A DNA stretch of 64,000 bases from Pseudomonadota bacterium. Its GTDB lineage: Bacteria; Pseudomonadota; Gammaproteobacteria; Burkholderiales; Rhodocyclaceae. A program made the position numbers and the translations under genes. The first letter of the stretch is position 1. Each line of letters opens with the position of its first letter. The notes under the pieces are model-generated. The model was not told where the DNA came from and made no database searches. It saw only the letters and a program-made list of their open reading frames with translations. Where the stretch lies: NCBI GenBank assembly GCA_018241665.1, contig JAFEDK010000013.1:262340-326339 (forward strand). Direction: 5' to 3'. Positions 27,059 through 35,817 of the stretch are shown piece by piece.

Positions 27059-28333
27059 TTATTTGCGTCTATGAGGGCGGAATATACGGGCGGTTTTGAT
27101 CCGGCGATCTTCGGCCTGGACGACCTCGATCGGTACATTGGCGATCTTCACCGAGACGCCGGATTCCGGAATGTCCTGCAGGCACTCCAGGATCAGGCCG
27201 TTGAGGGTCTTCGGGCCATCCAGCGGCAGGGACAGGCCGAGCTTGCGGTTCAGGTCGCGCAGGTGCTGGCTGCCATCCGTCAGCACGCTGCCGTCAGGGC
27301 CCCAGCTCAGCTTTTCGGCCGCATCCGGGGCGCTGGTGGTGAACTTGCCAATCAGTTCCTCGATGATGTCCTCGAGGGTCACGAGGCCCAGCAATTCGCC
27401 GTATTCGTCCACGACCAGGCCGAGACGTTCGCGGTTTTCCTGGAAGAACTGGAGCTGGGAGTAGATCGCCGTGCTGGCCGGGATGAAGTAGGGCCTGGAC
27501 AGCATCCCGCAGATGTCCCCGACCTCCAGATTGTGATCCAGGGTCTGGCCCAGTACCCGGCGGACGTGCAACACCCCGATGACGGAGTTCATTTCCCCGT
27601 CGAAGACCGGCAGGCGGGTGTGGTAGCACGTGGCCAGGTGGCGCTGGATGACGTCGAGCGGCTCGGCGATATTGACCGCCTCGATCTGGTTGCGCGGAGT
27701 CATCACGTCCTCGACGGTGATGTCCTCCAGCTCGAACAGGTTGAGGAGGATGCTGCGGTGCTTGGGGGGAATGAAGGCGCTGGACTCGAGGACGATGGTG
27801 CGCAGTTCCTCGGTCGACAATGCATGGGCCTCTTGCTTGTCGTGTTCCGCCAGGCGCAGCAGGCGCAACAGGCCGGTGACGAACAGGTTGACGAACCAGA
27901 CGATGAAATAAAGACCTTTGAGCAGGGCCGCGAGAGGGTAGCTGACGATGCAGGCCAGCTGGTTGGCGTGGTTGGCGCCGATCACCTTGGGGGTGATCTC
28001 GGAGAAGACCAGGATCAGGAAGGTGACCAACAGGGTACTGACACCCAGGATCCACTCTTCGCTGCCGAACAGCTGGATGGTGATGACGCTCACCAGCGTG
28101 GCGGCGGCCGCGTTGATCAGGTTGTTGAACAACAGGATGATGCCCAGCAGCTTGTCGGTCTGGTCGAGCAGGTCGAGGGCCAGCCGGGCGCCGCGGGAGC
28201 CGAGCTGGGCGGCCGAGCGCAGGCGATAGCGGTTGGCGGCCATCATGGCCGTCTCGGCCATCGAGAAGAAGCCGGACAGGGCCAGCAGCGCGGCCAGGAT
28301 CGCCGATTGGACGGAAAGGGGGATGCTGTCCAC
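27059..28333 (-). CDS. DUF21-CBS-CorC transporter-like protein (HlyC/CorC family)
   Basis: 424 residues. A DUF21/CNNM membrane domain with about four segments (1-180), two CBS domains (about 195-320, including TVEDVMTPRNQIEAV and VVDEYGELLGLVTLEDIIEEL) and a CorC-HlyC domain at the end. This matches YfjD/YtfL-type proteins involved in Mg/Co or cation export; substrate is unproven. ypjD lies immediately upstream, and this corC-ypjD pair next to ffh is a widespread arrangement in proteobacteria. Confidence 0.92.
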   Translation of the reverse strand: MDSIPLSVQSAILAALLALSGFFSMAETAMMAANRYRLRSAAQLGSRGARLALDLLDQTDKLLGIILLFNNLINAAAATLVSVITIQLFGSEEWILGVSTLLVTFLILVFSEITPKVIGANHANQLACIVSYPLAALLKGLYFIVWFVNLFVTGLLRLLRLAEHDKQEAHALSTEELRTIVLESSAFIPPKHRSILLNLFELEDITVEDVMTPRNQIEAVNIAEPLDVIQRHLATCYHTRLPVFDGEMNSVIGVLHVRRVLGQTLDHNLEVGDICGMLSRPYFIPASTAIYSQLQFFQENRERLGLVVDEYGELLGLVTLEDIIEELIGKFTTSAPDAAEKLSWGPDGSVLTDGSQHLRDLNRKLGLSLPLDGPKTLNGLILECLQDIPESGVSVKIANVPIEVVQAEDRRIKTARIFRPHRRK

Positions 28334-28386
28334 GAGGCGTGGGGAAAATGACGTCCGGGCGAGTATTCAGTTCGGGTGGGGGCTTG

Positions 28387-29214
28387 TCAAGCCGGCCGGA
28401 CGAGCAGCACGTCGGCGACGAAGCGGCTGCCCACATAGGCCAGCATCAGCGCCACGAAGCCGGCGAGGGTCCAGTGCAGGGCCTTCCGGCCGCGCCAGCC
28501 CCAGGCCTGGCGGCCGACCAGCAGGCTGCCGAAGATGCCCCATGAAATGATCGCGAAGACGGTCTTGTGATCGAAACGGAAGGCCTTTCCGAACAGGGCC
28601 TCGGAGAACAGGATGCCGGAACCCAGCGTGAGGGTCAGCAGCACGAAGGCGATGCTGATCAGGCGGAACAGCAGGGTTTCCATCGTCAGCAATGGCGGCA
28701 GGGACGCGAAGGCGCGGGTCAGGCGGGCGCCATGCAGGCGGCGTTCGGCGATGGCCATCAGCATGGCGTGCAGTGCGGCCAGCGTGAACAGGCTGTAGGC
28801 CAGCATCGCTACCACGAAGTGGGCGCGGAACAGCGGCGAAGCGGTGTTCTCCAGCAGGTGGGGAGCCGGCAGGATGGCCGGCAGTGCTGCGCATATCGCG
28901 GCAACCGGCATGCCGAGGGTCTGCAGGCCTTCCAGGCGGGCGTAGAGGCTCTCGATCCAGTAGAACAGCATGGCCAGCCACAGCATCAGCGACAGCGCCA
29001 GGCTGAAGCCGAAATGCAGGCCGTCCGGCGAGAAGAAGGCGCCATGCAGGGAGAAGCCATGGGCCGCCAGCGCCACCAGCAGTGCGATCCGTTCCCGCAG
29101 GCTCAGGCCGTGGCGGGGCGGCTTGCTGGGGGCGTGCCAGCGGCTATGCCAGAAGTGCAGGCCGAGCAGGGCATACAGGGAGGCGGGGAGCAGATGAAGT
29201 AGAATTGCGGGCAT
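28387..29214 (-). CDS. ypjD: YpjD/CcsA-like inner-membrane protein (cytochrome c assembly fold)
   Basis: 275 residues with eight predicted membrane segments. It belongs to the cytochrome c assembly (CcmC/CcsA) superfamily: HFVVAMLAYSLFTLAALHA and RFDHKTVFAIISWGIFGSLLVGRQAWGWRGRKALHW match YpjD proteins, which lack the full WWD haem motif. The exact role is unknown. It is divergent from ffh, with 38 bases between the start codons, and heads ypjD-corC. Confidence 0.88.
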   Translation of the reverse strand: MPAILLHLLPASLYALLGLHFWHSRWHAPSKPPRHGLSLRERIALLVALAAHGFSLHGAFFSPDGLHFGFSLALSLMLWLAMLFYWIESLYARLEGLQTLGMPVAAICAALPAILPAPHLLENTASPLFRAHFVVAMLAYSLFTLAALHAMLMAIAERRLHGARLTRAFASLPPLLTMETLLFRLISIAFVLLTLTLGSGILFSEALFGKAFRFDHKTVFAIISWGIFGSLLVGRQAWGWRGRKALHWTLAGFVALMLAYVGSRFVADVLLVRPA

Positions 29215-29252
29215 CGTTCAAGTTTACTCCAAGGCCTCGGTTCCTAACCATC

Positions 29253-30614
29253 ATGCTGGACAACCTCACAACGCGACTGGCCAAGGTCGTCAAGACCCTG
29301 CGCGGCCAGGCACGCCTCACCGAAGACAACATCCAGGACGCCCTGCGCGAAGTACGCATGGCCCTGCTCGAAGCCGATGTGGCGCTGCCGGTGGTCAAGG
29401 ACTTCATCGCCCGGGTCAAGGAAAAGGCCGTCGGCACCGAAGTGCTCAGCTCGCTGACGCCGGGCCAGGCCCTGGTCGGCGTCGTGCACCGCGAACTCAC
29501 CGAGCTGATGGGCGGTGCCCACACCGGCCTCAATCTCGCCACCCAGCCGCCGGCGATCATCCTGATGGCCGGCCTGCAGGGCGCCGGCAAGACCACCACC
29601 ACCGGCAAGCTCGGCAAGCTGCTCAGCGAGCGGATGAAGAAGAAGGTGCTGGCGGTGTCCACCGACGTCTATCGTCCGGCCGCCATCGCCCAGCTGGAAA
29701 CCGTGTCCCAGCAGGCCGGCATCGAGTTCTTCCCGTCTACGCCCGACCAGAAGCCGGTGGACATCGCGCTGGCGGCGGTGGATTACGCACGCCGCCACTA
29801 CATGGACGTGCTGCTGGTGGATACCGCCGGCCGGCTTGCCATCGACCAGGCGATGATGGAGGAGATCCAGGCCCTGCACGCGGCGGTCAAGCCGATCGAA
29901 ACCCTGTTCGTCGTCGATGCGATGCTCGGCCAGGATGCGGTCAACACGGCCCGCGCCTTCAACGACGCCCTACCGCTGACCGGCGTCGTGCTCACCAAGC
30001 TCGACGGTGACGCCCGTGGCGGTGCGGCCCTGTCGGTGCGCCACGTCACCGGCAAGCCCCTCAAGTTCGCCGGTGTCGGCGAAAAGCTGGCGGGCCTCGA
30101 AGAGTTCCACCCCGAGCGGATGGCCAGCCGGATCCTCGGCATGGGCGACATCCTGTCCCTGGTCGAGGACGCCCGCCGTGGCGTCGACGAGGAAAAGGCC
30201 AAGGCCTTCGCCCAGAAGCTGAAGAGCGGCAAGGGCTTCGACCTCAACGACTTCAAGGAGCAGCTCGGGCAGATGAAGAATATGGGTGGCCTGTCGAGCC
30301 TGATGGACAAGCTGCCGGCCCAGTTCGCCCAGGCTGCCGGCCAGCTGCAGGGCGGTGTCGAAGAAAAGGCCATCAAGCGCATCGAGGGCATCATCAACTC
30401 GATGACGCCGATCGAGCGCGCCAAGCCGGAACTCCTCAAGGCCTCGCGCAAGCGCCGCATCGCCGCCGGTGCCGGCGTCACGGTACAGGAGGTGAATCGC
30501 CTGTTGAGCCAGTTCGAGCAGACCCAGAAGATGATGAAGCAGTTCTCCAAGGGCGGCATGCAGAAAATGATGCGCGCCATGAAGGGGCTGATGCCCGGCG
30601 GCGGTCTGCGCTGA
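29253..30614 (+). CDS. ffh: Signal recognition particle protein Ffh
   Basis: 453 residues. N domain (1-85), G domain with GLQGAGKTTTTGKLG (about 105-119), VDTAGR and TKLDGDARGG, then the Met-rich M domain (about 300-453) ending MQKMMRAMKGLMPGGGLR that binds 4.5S RNA and signal sequences. Ffh targets membrane proteins to FtsY and the translocon. The ATG at 29253 gives the standard MLDNLTTRL start. A palindromic repeat lies 18 bases past the stop; no clear T-tract terminator was found. Confidence 0.97.
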   Translation: MLDNLTTRLAKVVKTLRGQARLTEDNIQDALREVRMALLEADVALPVVKDFIARVKEKAVGTEVLSSLTPGQALVGVVHRELTELMGGAHTGLNLATQPPAIILMAGLQGAGKTTTTGKLGKLLSERMKKKVLAVSTDVYRPAAIAQLETVSQQAGIEFFPSTPDQKPVDIALAAVDYARRHYMDVLLVDTAGRLAIDQAMMEEIQALHAAVKPIETLFVVDAMLGQDAVNTARAFNDALPLTGVVLTKLDGDARGGAALSVRHVTGKPLKFAGVGEKLAGLEEFHPERMASRILGMGDILSLVEDARRGVDEEKAKAFAQKLKSGKGFDLNDFKEQLGQMKNMGGLSSLMDKLPAQFAQAAGQLQGGVEEKAIKRIEGIINSMTPIERAKPELLKASRKRRIAAGAGVTVQEVNRLLSQFEQTQKMMKQFSKGGMQKMMRAMKGLMPGGGLR

Positions 30615-30632
30615 CGGTGACTCCGGTCGTGG

Positions 30633-30650
30633 GGGCGAATTCATTCGCCC
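30633..30650. repeat. Single copy of the GGGCGAATTCATTCGCCC palindrome
   Basis: One copy in the ffh-kinase gap, preceded by GTGG as at other sites. It is part of a 17-copy family described under the later clusters. A GC-rich 16-base palindrome also lies at 30739-30754. Confidence 0.9.
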
Positions 30651-30776
30651 ATGATCCTGGTATTGCTTCACCTGTGACAGTGAGGGTGCTCGCAGGACTT
30701 GCCTTCCCGCGCCCATCCGTCTTTATTCGGATGGAAGGCGCCCCGGCCGGGGCGTGAGGCGAGCAAGGGACTGCAG

Positions 30777-32306
30777 GTGGAGCGCGGAAGCGATGCCGTG
30801 TCGGTAGCGGGGCTGGCGGACGACGAGGAGCGCTGGCGCCTGGCGCTGGAGGTGGCTGGCGAAGGGGTCTGGGACTGGAACCTCGTGAGCGGCCGGATCT
30901 ATCGGAGTCCGCTGTGGAGTGAAATGCTCGGTTATACGCCCGACGAGTCTGCCGACCTGAAATGGGGACAGTTGCTGCACCCGGACGACCGGGACGAAGC
31001 CCATCGCAAGCTGGCTGATTGCCTGTCGGGCGTCGCACCGGATTTCGTCGCCGAGTTCCGGCTGCGTTGCCGGAGTGGCGAATATCGCTGGGTCGCCTCG
31101 CGGGCGCGGGTCGTGGCCCGCGACTCGGGCGGACGGGCGAGCCGCATCGTCGGTGTGTACCGGGACGTCCATGACGCACACAGCCTGATGGACGAACTGC
31201 AGGCTTCCGAGCGGCTGTGGCAGTTTGCCCTCGAGGGCCACGGTGATGCCCTGTGGGACTGGGCCCTGGAAAGCGGCGAGATCAATGTCAGCCAGAGCTT
31301 CCGGGCCATCATCGGGCTGCCGGACGATCGCCCGCTGCGGGGCAATGATATCTGGCCGGCCCGCCTGCATCCGGATGATGTACGGGCTGCGGTGGCCGCC
31401 TTCTCGGCCCACCTGGCGGGTGTCCGCCCGATCGCCGAAGTGAAGTTCCGCCTGCGTACCGAGGATGGCGCTTATCGCTGGGTCGCACTGCGCGGCAAGG
31501 TGATGGAGCGCAGCCGCGAGGGCAAGCCCCTGCGCATGATCGGCACCGTCCGCGATGTGCACGACCAGCATCTCGGCGTGGAGCGGGAAATGCGCCAGCA
31601 GCAGGAGCTGGCCCGTGCCGCGCGCCTTATTCATGTGGGCGAAATGGCGTCGGCGCTGGCTCACGAACTCAATCAACCACTTACCGCCTTGCGCAATTTC
31701 AGTGCGGTGGTGCTGCGGCGCCTGGATGAGCTGGGGGCTGCCGGTGAGCGCCTGCGGGAGCCGCTGCAGCTCATCGCCGGGCAGGCCCTGAGGGCCGGCG
31801 AGATCGTCCACCGGGTGCGCTGTTTCGTCCGTCGCGATAGCCTGCTGACCGCGCCGATTGCCATCAATGATGCAGTCCGGGATGTGGTCCGCTTCATGGA
31901 GTTCGAGGCGCGTGCCCATGCGGTGCAATGGCAGCTGGCGCTGGCGGAGCCCTCCTTGCTGGTCGACGGTGATCAGGTGCAGTTGGAACAGGTGCTCAGC
32001 AACCTGGCAAAGAACGCCATCGATGCGATGAGCGAGGTCGACGGCGAGCGCCTCTTGCACATTTCGACCCGTGTCGGGACTGATGGCATGGTGGAAGTGG
32101 CCGTCAGCGACAGCGGTGGCGGACTGGCCGAGACGGTGCGGAGTGACCCCTTTGCGCCCTTCGTCACCACCAAGCAGGAGGGCGTCGGGCTCGGGCTGGC
32201 GATCTGCCGCACCATCATCGAGAACCATGGCGGCCGCATGTGGGTCGAAAGGAGTACGAGGCAGGGCACCACGTTCTGCCTGTCGCTGCCGCAGCCTGCC
32301 GGGTAG
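30777..32306 (+). CDS. PAS-PAS sensor histidine kinase
   Basis: About 509 residues from the GTG at 30777, chosen because AAGGGA (30765-30770) sits six bases before it; the frame is open further up to a TTG at 30699 without a good ribosome site. Two PAS_3 domains in tandem (each with WDW...HPDD...YRWV and a closing RIVGVYRDVHD/RMIGTVRDVHD) precede a kinase core: His box MASALAHELNQPLTAL, N box NLAKNAIDAMS, G boxes SDSGGG and GVGLGLAICRTI. No membrane segment is seen, so it is cytosolic. FixJ-type regulator follows 58 bases on. Signal unknown; no FixL haem motif was recognised. Confidence 0.9.
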   Translation: MERGSDAVSVAGLADDEERWRLALEVAGEGVWDWNLVSGRIYRSPLWSEMLGYTPDESADLKWGQLLHPDDRDEAHRKLADCLSGVAPDFVAEFRLRCRSGEYRWVASRARVVARDSGGRASRIVGVYRDVHDAHSLMDELQASERLWQFALEGHGDALWDWALESGEINVSQSFRAIIGLPDDRPLRGNDIWPARLHPDDVRAAVAAFSAHLAGVRPIAEVKFRLRTEDGAYRWVALRGKVMERSREGKPLRMIGTVRDVHDQHLGVEREMRQQQELARAARLIHVGEMASALAHELNQPLTALRNFSAVVLRRLDELGAAGERLREPLQLIAGQALRAGEIVHRVRCFVRRDSLLTAPIAINDAVRDVVRFMEFEARAHAVQWQLALAEPSLLVDGDQVQLEQVLSNLAKNAIDAMSEVDGERLLHISTRVGTDGMVEVAVSDSGGGLAETVRSDPFAPFVTTKQEGVGLGLAICRTIIENHGGRMWVERSTRQGTTFCLSLPQPAG

Positions 32307-32364
32307 CGGCGCTACCCTGTTGGAAAAACAACAACATGTAGTTGATACCGACCGGGAGAACAAC

Positions 32365-32982
32365 ATGAATAGGCCACTAGTCTGTGTGGTCGATGACGAC
32401 GACGCTGTTCGTCTGTCGATTGGTCTGCTCGTCGAAACCCTCGGCTTTCCGGTGCGCTGCTACCGCGGCGCCGTGGAATTCCTGGATGACGGCGAGGCGC
32501 TGGAGACGGCCCATTGCCTGGTTCTCGACGTGCGCATGCCGGGCCTGAGCGGGCTTGGCCTGCAGGACCGCCTCGGCCGCCTGGGGCAGCGCCTGCCCAT
32601 CATCTTCGTGTCGGCCCATGGCGATGTGCCGATGGTGGCGCGGGTGATGCGCGAAGGGGCTTTCGATTTCCTGCAGAAACCCTTCAACGAGCAGGTCCTG
32701 CTCGATCGCGTCAATGAGGCCGTGCAGGTGGCGGCCCAGCGCCGGAGGGAAGGGGCCTGGTGGACCGAGATACAGGGCCGCCTGGATGGGCTGACCACCC
32801 GCGAGCGGGACGTCATGGACGGCATGGTCTCAGGACGCCTCAACAAGCAGATCGCCGAGGATCTGGGGATCAGCATCAAGACGGTCGAGCAGCACCGGGC
32901 ACGGGTCATGGAAAAGCTGCAGGTCGAATCCCTCGCCGAACTGGTCCGGCTCGTCATCGAAGTCCGCTATCACGCGCAGTGA
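32365..32982 (+). CDS. FixJ-type response regulator (receiver + LuxR HTH)
   Basis: 205 residues. Receiver with the acidic cluster VVDDDDAVR, phospho-acceptor Asp in LVLDVRMPGLSG, Ser in VSAHGDVP and Lys in LQKPF, then a LuxR-type helix-turn-helix (LTTRERDVMDGMVSGRLNKQIAEDLGISIKTVEQHRARVMEKL). It is a complete two-component pair with the PAS kinase upstream. The targets are unknown; the phasin gene lies 199 bases downstream and is a candidate by position only. ATG at 32365 is preceded by GGGAGAA. Confidence 0.92.
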   Translation: MNRPLVCVVDDDDAVRLSIGLLVETLGFPVRCYRGAVEFLDDGEALETAHCLVLDVRMPGLSGLGLQDRLGRLGQRLPIIFVSAHGDVPMVARVMREGAFDFLQKPFNEQVLLDRVNEAVQVAAQRRREGAWWTEIQGRLDGLTTRERDVMDGMVSGRLNKQIAEDLGISIKTVEQHRARVMEKLQVESLAELVRLVIEVRYHAQ

Positions 32983-33072
32983 GGTGGAACCAAGGGTTTT
33001 CCCTGTATTAACGTGGGGGAAATGCCGTCTTCATGGTTGGGCCCGGCGATGACATACTCCGTCCAACTTCTT

Positions 33073-33093
33073 TGCTGCACTGCGATGTGCAGT
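33073..33093 (+). promoter_or_regulatory. PhaR-like operator upstream of the phasin gene
   Basis: TTGCTGCACTGC is followed five bases on by GCAG, giving CTGC at 33076 and 33081 and GCAG at 33090. TGC-rich CTGC...GCAG elements are the known PhaR recognition type. PhaR is encoded at 48922 in this window. Site lies about 90 bases before the phasin ATG. Confidence 0.5.
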
Positions 33094-33181
33094 CCGGACA
33101 AGGCTGTGAGCCTGGCGGAACAGGATGGAGAAGGATGGGGGAGACACCCATGGAAACAGGTCAACTCGATAGGAGATTTGA

Positions 33182-33727
33182 ATGACCGTGGTCAGCATTG
33201 CACGTTTTGCGCCGCTGCAGGGCGCCGAGCTCGACAAGTTCATCGAACTGGCCCAAGGGCTGGCGGATCAGGCGGAGAAGCTCGTGCGCCTGCAACTCGA
33301 GAGCAACCTGGAGTTTGCCCGTGACGCTCTGGCAGGTTCCGCGAGCCTGCTCGAAGTACGTGATGTGGCTGGCTTGGCCGACTGGCAAGCCCGTTTTTTC
33401 CAGCCGCAGCTGCAGCGTTCGTCCGAAACTGCCCGTCAGCAGTACGACGTGCTGCTGGAGGCTGGCCAGCTGTTCGCCGAGGCTTTCCGGAACTCCGCCA
33501 GCACGGCGACCGGTCAGGTCCGGCACAACATCGATCGCCTGGCGGAAGGTGCGCCGGCCGGTTTCGATGCATGGTTTGATGTCCTGCGCAGTGGTGTCGA
33601 GGCCCAGGTGGCGGCCTTCGAGAACCTCGGCAAGGTAGGTGAGCAGATCAGGGACGTGGCCCTGGCCGTGCCGGGTGCCAAGCCGGCTGCCAGTCCCCGC
33701 CGGGAGGCTGCCCGCAAGACCGCTTGA
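33182..33727 (+). CDS. phaP: Phasin family protein (PHA granule-associated)
   Basis: 181 residues, nearly all helical, with the phasin core around QGLADQAEKLVRLQLESNLEFARDALAGSASLLEVRD and an Ala/Lys/Arg-rich tail (KPAASPRREAARKTA). Phasins coat polyhydroxyalkanoate granules and control their number and size. The presence of phaC, phaB and phaR about 12 kb away and the PhaR-like operator upstream fit. A strong ribosome site (TAGGAGA) precedes the ATG. The basic tail could bind DNA, as in PhaM/PhaF-like proteins; that is inference. Confidence 0.88.
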   Translation: MTVVSIARFAPLQGAELDKFIELAQGLADQAEKLVRLQLESNLEFARDALAGSASLLEVRDVAGLADWQARFFQPQLQRSSETARQQYDVLLEAGQLFAEAFRNSASTATGQVRHNIDRLAEGAPAGFDAWFDVLRSGVEAQVAAFENLGKVGEQIRDVALAVPGAKPAASPRREAARKTA

Positions 33728-33763
33728 TTGAGGGGGAGAGAAAGAGGCGCGGTAACGCGCCCG

Positions 33764-33799
33764 CGAAAGGCCGTCTGTATGGACGGCCTTTCGTTTTTT
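33764..33799 (+). terminator. Rho-independent terminator of the phasin gene
   Basis: A 12-bp stem CGAAAGGCCGTC/GACGGCCTTTCG with a 6-base loop is followed by six Ts, 36 bases past the stop. Confidence 0.95.
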
Positions 33800-33818
33800 C
33801 ATGGTGTACCATCGCGCG

Positions 33819-34655
33819 ATGCCGGAAACCCCTGAAGATTTGCATGCCCGGGCCTACCGGGCCCTGATGTGTCCCGATCCCGCCGAGAAGTCCGGCCTGG
33901 TGGCGACCCTGTGCCAGGACTGGGGGCGCGGCGTGCTGCCGCCGCTGGCTGAAGGCGAGATCGGCGATGTGTTCGCCGTTGTGGACGCCGGCAGGCCGGC
34001 CCGGCCCGAACTGATCGACCATACCGCCGTGCCACGCCGCAAGCCTTCGTCCGCCGAGGGGCTGGCCGCGTTGCTGCATGCGATCGCCCATATCGAATTC
34101 AACGCCATCAACCTGGCGCTCGACTGCGTCTATCGCTTTCGCGGTTTGCCGGCGGATTTCTACGCCGGCTGGCTGCAGGTGGCGGCGGAAGAGGCTTACC
34201 ACTTCGGCCTGGTGACCGAGAGGCTTGCCGCGGCAGGTTTTGCCTATGGCGATTTTCCGGCCCATCGCGGCTTGTGGGACATGGCCGTCAAGACCGCCGA
34301 CGATCCGTTGGCGCGCATGGCCCTGGTGCCGCGGGTACTCGAGGCGCGGGGGCTGGACGCCACGCCGCCGATCGTCGCCAGGCTGCGCAAGGTCGGTGAT
34401 GACGCGACGATCGCGGTGCTCGACATCATCCTGCGCGACGAGATTGGCCATGTGGCGCTGGGCGACCGCTGGTTCCGCCATTTCTGCGCCGAGCGCGGGC
34501 TGGAGCCGGAGGAAACCTATCTCGCCCTGATGACTGAATTCGACGCGCCGTGGCCACCCAAGCCGCTAAACGTCGAAGCCCGCCGGAAGGCGGGCTTCAG
34601 TGCCGGCGAGATCGCCCGGCTGGAAGGCGGCCGGCCCCGCCGGAGCGGGGCCTAG
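33819..34655 (+). CDS. DUF455 ferritin-like protein
   Basis: 278 residues. The sequence follows the DUF455 family closely: PARPELIDHTAVPRRK, AHIEFNAINLALDCVYRF, AAEEAYHFGLV, YGDFPAHRGLWDMA, MALVPRVLEARGLD and LRDEIGHVALGDRWF. The repeated ExxH/EAYHF/DEIGH acids and histidines suggest a di-iron ferritin-like four-helix bundle. Function is unknown. The ATG at 33819 is preferred over one at 33801, which abuts the phasin terminator. It converges on the ccs genes with 7 bases between stops. Confidence 0.9.
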   Translation: MPETPEDLHARAYRALMCPDPAEKSGLVATLCQDWGRGVLPPLAEGEIGDVFAVVDAGRPARPELIDHTAVPRRKPSSAEGLAALLHAIAHIEFNAINLALDCVYRFRGLPADFYAGWLQVAAEEAYHFGLVTERLAAAGFAYGDFPAHRGLWDMAVKTADDPLARMALVPRVLEARGLDATPPIVARLRKVGDDATIAVLDIILRDEIGHVALGDRWFRHFCAERGLEPEETYLALMTEFDAPWPPKPLNVEARRKAGFSAGEIARLEGGRPRRSGA

Positions 34656-34662
34656 GCAGGGT

Positions 34663-35802
34663 TCACAGCGAGCCGTAGGAATGCAGGCCTGACAGGAACA
34701 TATTGACGCCGACGAAGGCGAAGGCCGTCACTAGCAGGCCGATCACCGCCCACCAGGCCAGCATCGGGCCGCGCAGGCCCTTGGTCAGGCGGATGTGCAG
34801 CCAGGCCGCGTAGTTTAGCCACACGATGAAGGCCCAGGTCTCCTTCGGGTCCCACTGCCAGTAGGTGCCCCAGGCCTCGGCGGCCCACAGGGCGCCGAGG
34901 ATGGTGGCGATGGTGAAGAAGGCGAAGCCAATCGCGATGGCCTTGTACATCACGTCGTCCAGCACTTCCGCGGGCGGCAGGCGGCTGGCCAGGATGCCCT
35001 TGCGCACCAGCAGGTCGGCCACGCCGATCATCGCCGCCAGCGCGAAGGCGCCGTAGCCGATGAAGTTGGCCGGCACGTGCACCTTCATCCAGTAGCTCTG
35101 CAGCGCCGGGATCAGCGGCTGGATCTCCTGGGCCTCGCGGGAGAAGGTGTACCACAGCAGGAAGGCCACCGCCGCCGAGATCACCAGCAGCACGAAGGCG
35201 CCCATCCGCCGCGTCGCGTAATGGCCTTCGTAGTACAGGTAGAGCAGGCCGGTGATCAGCGAGAACAGTACGAAGACTTCATAGAGGTTGCTGATGGGGA
35301 TGTGGCCGACATCAGTGCCGATCAGGTAGCTCTCGTACCAGCGCACCAGCAGGCCGGTGGTGCCCATCGTCACGGCGCTCCAGGTCAGCGCAGAGCCGGT
35401 CTTCTCGGCGAAGTCCGAGCGGGCGATGAGGCCGATCCAGTAGGCGCCGGTGGCGATGAAGAACAGCGCGCTCATCCACATGATCGCCGTCTGGCTGGAG
35501 ATCAGGTACTTGAGGAAGAAGGCCTGCTCGGCGCGGGCCAGGTCGCCGCCGTACAGGTTGATGCTGAGTAGCGCCAGCGCCGTGGCGGCGGCCAGGAAGA
35601 CCCGGAAGGGTTTCCAGGCCCAGCCGATGGCGGCCAGCGACGGGATGACGGCGACGAGGATTGCCTTGTCGTAGATGTCCATGAAGGCGCCGTACTGGCT
35701 CAGGGCGAAGCTGGCCGCGCAGACCAGGGCCAGCGCGAACAGGCCGTCGCCAAGGCCGATGCGGCGCAGCGGGGACGGGGTTCCGGAGTGGGCGATGTCC
35801 AT
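34663..35802 (-). CDS. ccsB: System II cytochrome c biogenesis protein CcsA/CcsB (ResC type)
   Basis: 379 residues with about eight membrane segments. The haem-handling WWD motif is intact as WGTYWQWDPKETWAFIVWLNYAAWLH near 310-335, flanked by conserved histidines. With ResB it carries haem across the membrane and attaches it to CxxCH sites. It follows resB by 15 bases. The gene is called ccsA or ccsB depending on the nomenclature. Confidence 0.93.
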   Translation of the reverse strand: MDIAHSGTPSPLRRIGLGDGLFALALVCAASFALSQYGAFMDIYDKAILVAVIPSLAAIGWAWKPFRVFLAAATALALLSINLYGGDLARAEQAFFLKYLISSQTAIMWMSALFFIATGAYWIGLIARSDFAEKTGSALTWSAVTMGTTGLLVRWYESYLIGTDVGHIPISNLYEVFVLFSLITGLLYLYYEGHYATRRMGAFVLLVISAAVAFLLWYTFSREAQEIQPLIPALQSYWMKVHVPANFIGYGAFALAAMIGVADLLVRKGILASRLPPAEVLDDVMYKAIAIGFAFFTIATILGALWAAEAWGTYWQWDPKETWAFIVWLNYAAWLHIRLTKGLRGPMLAWWAVIGLLVTAFAFVGVNMFLSGLHSYGSL

Positions 35803-35817
35803 CGAAATGACCTCGGA

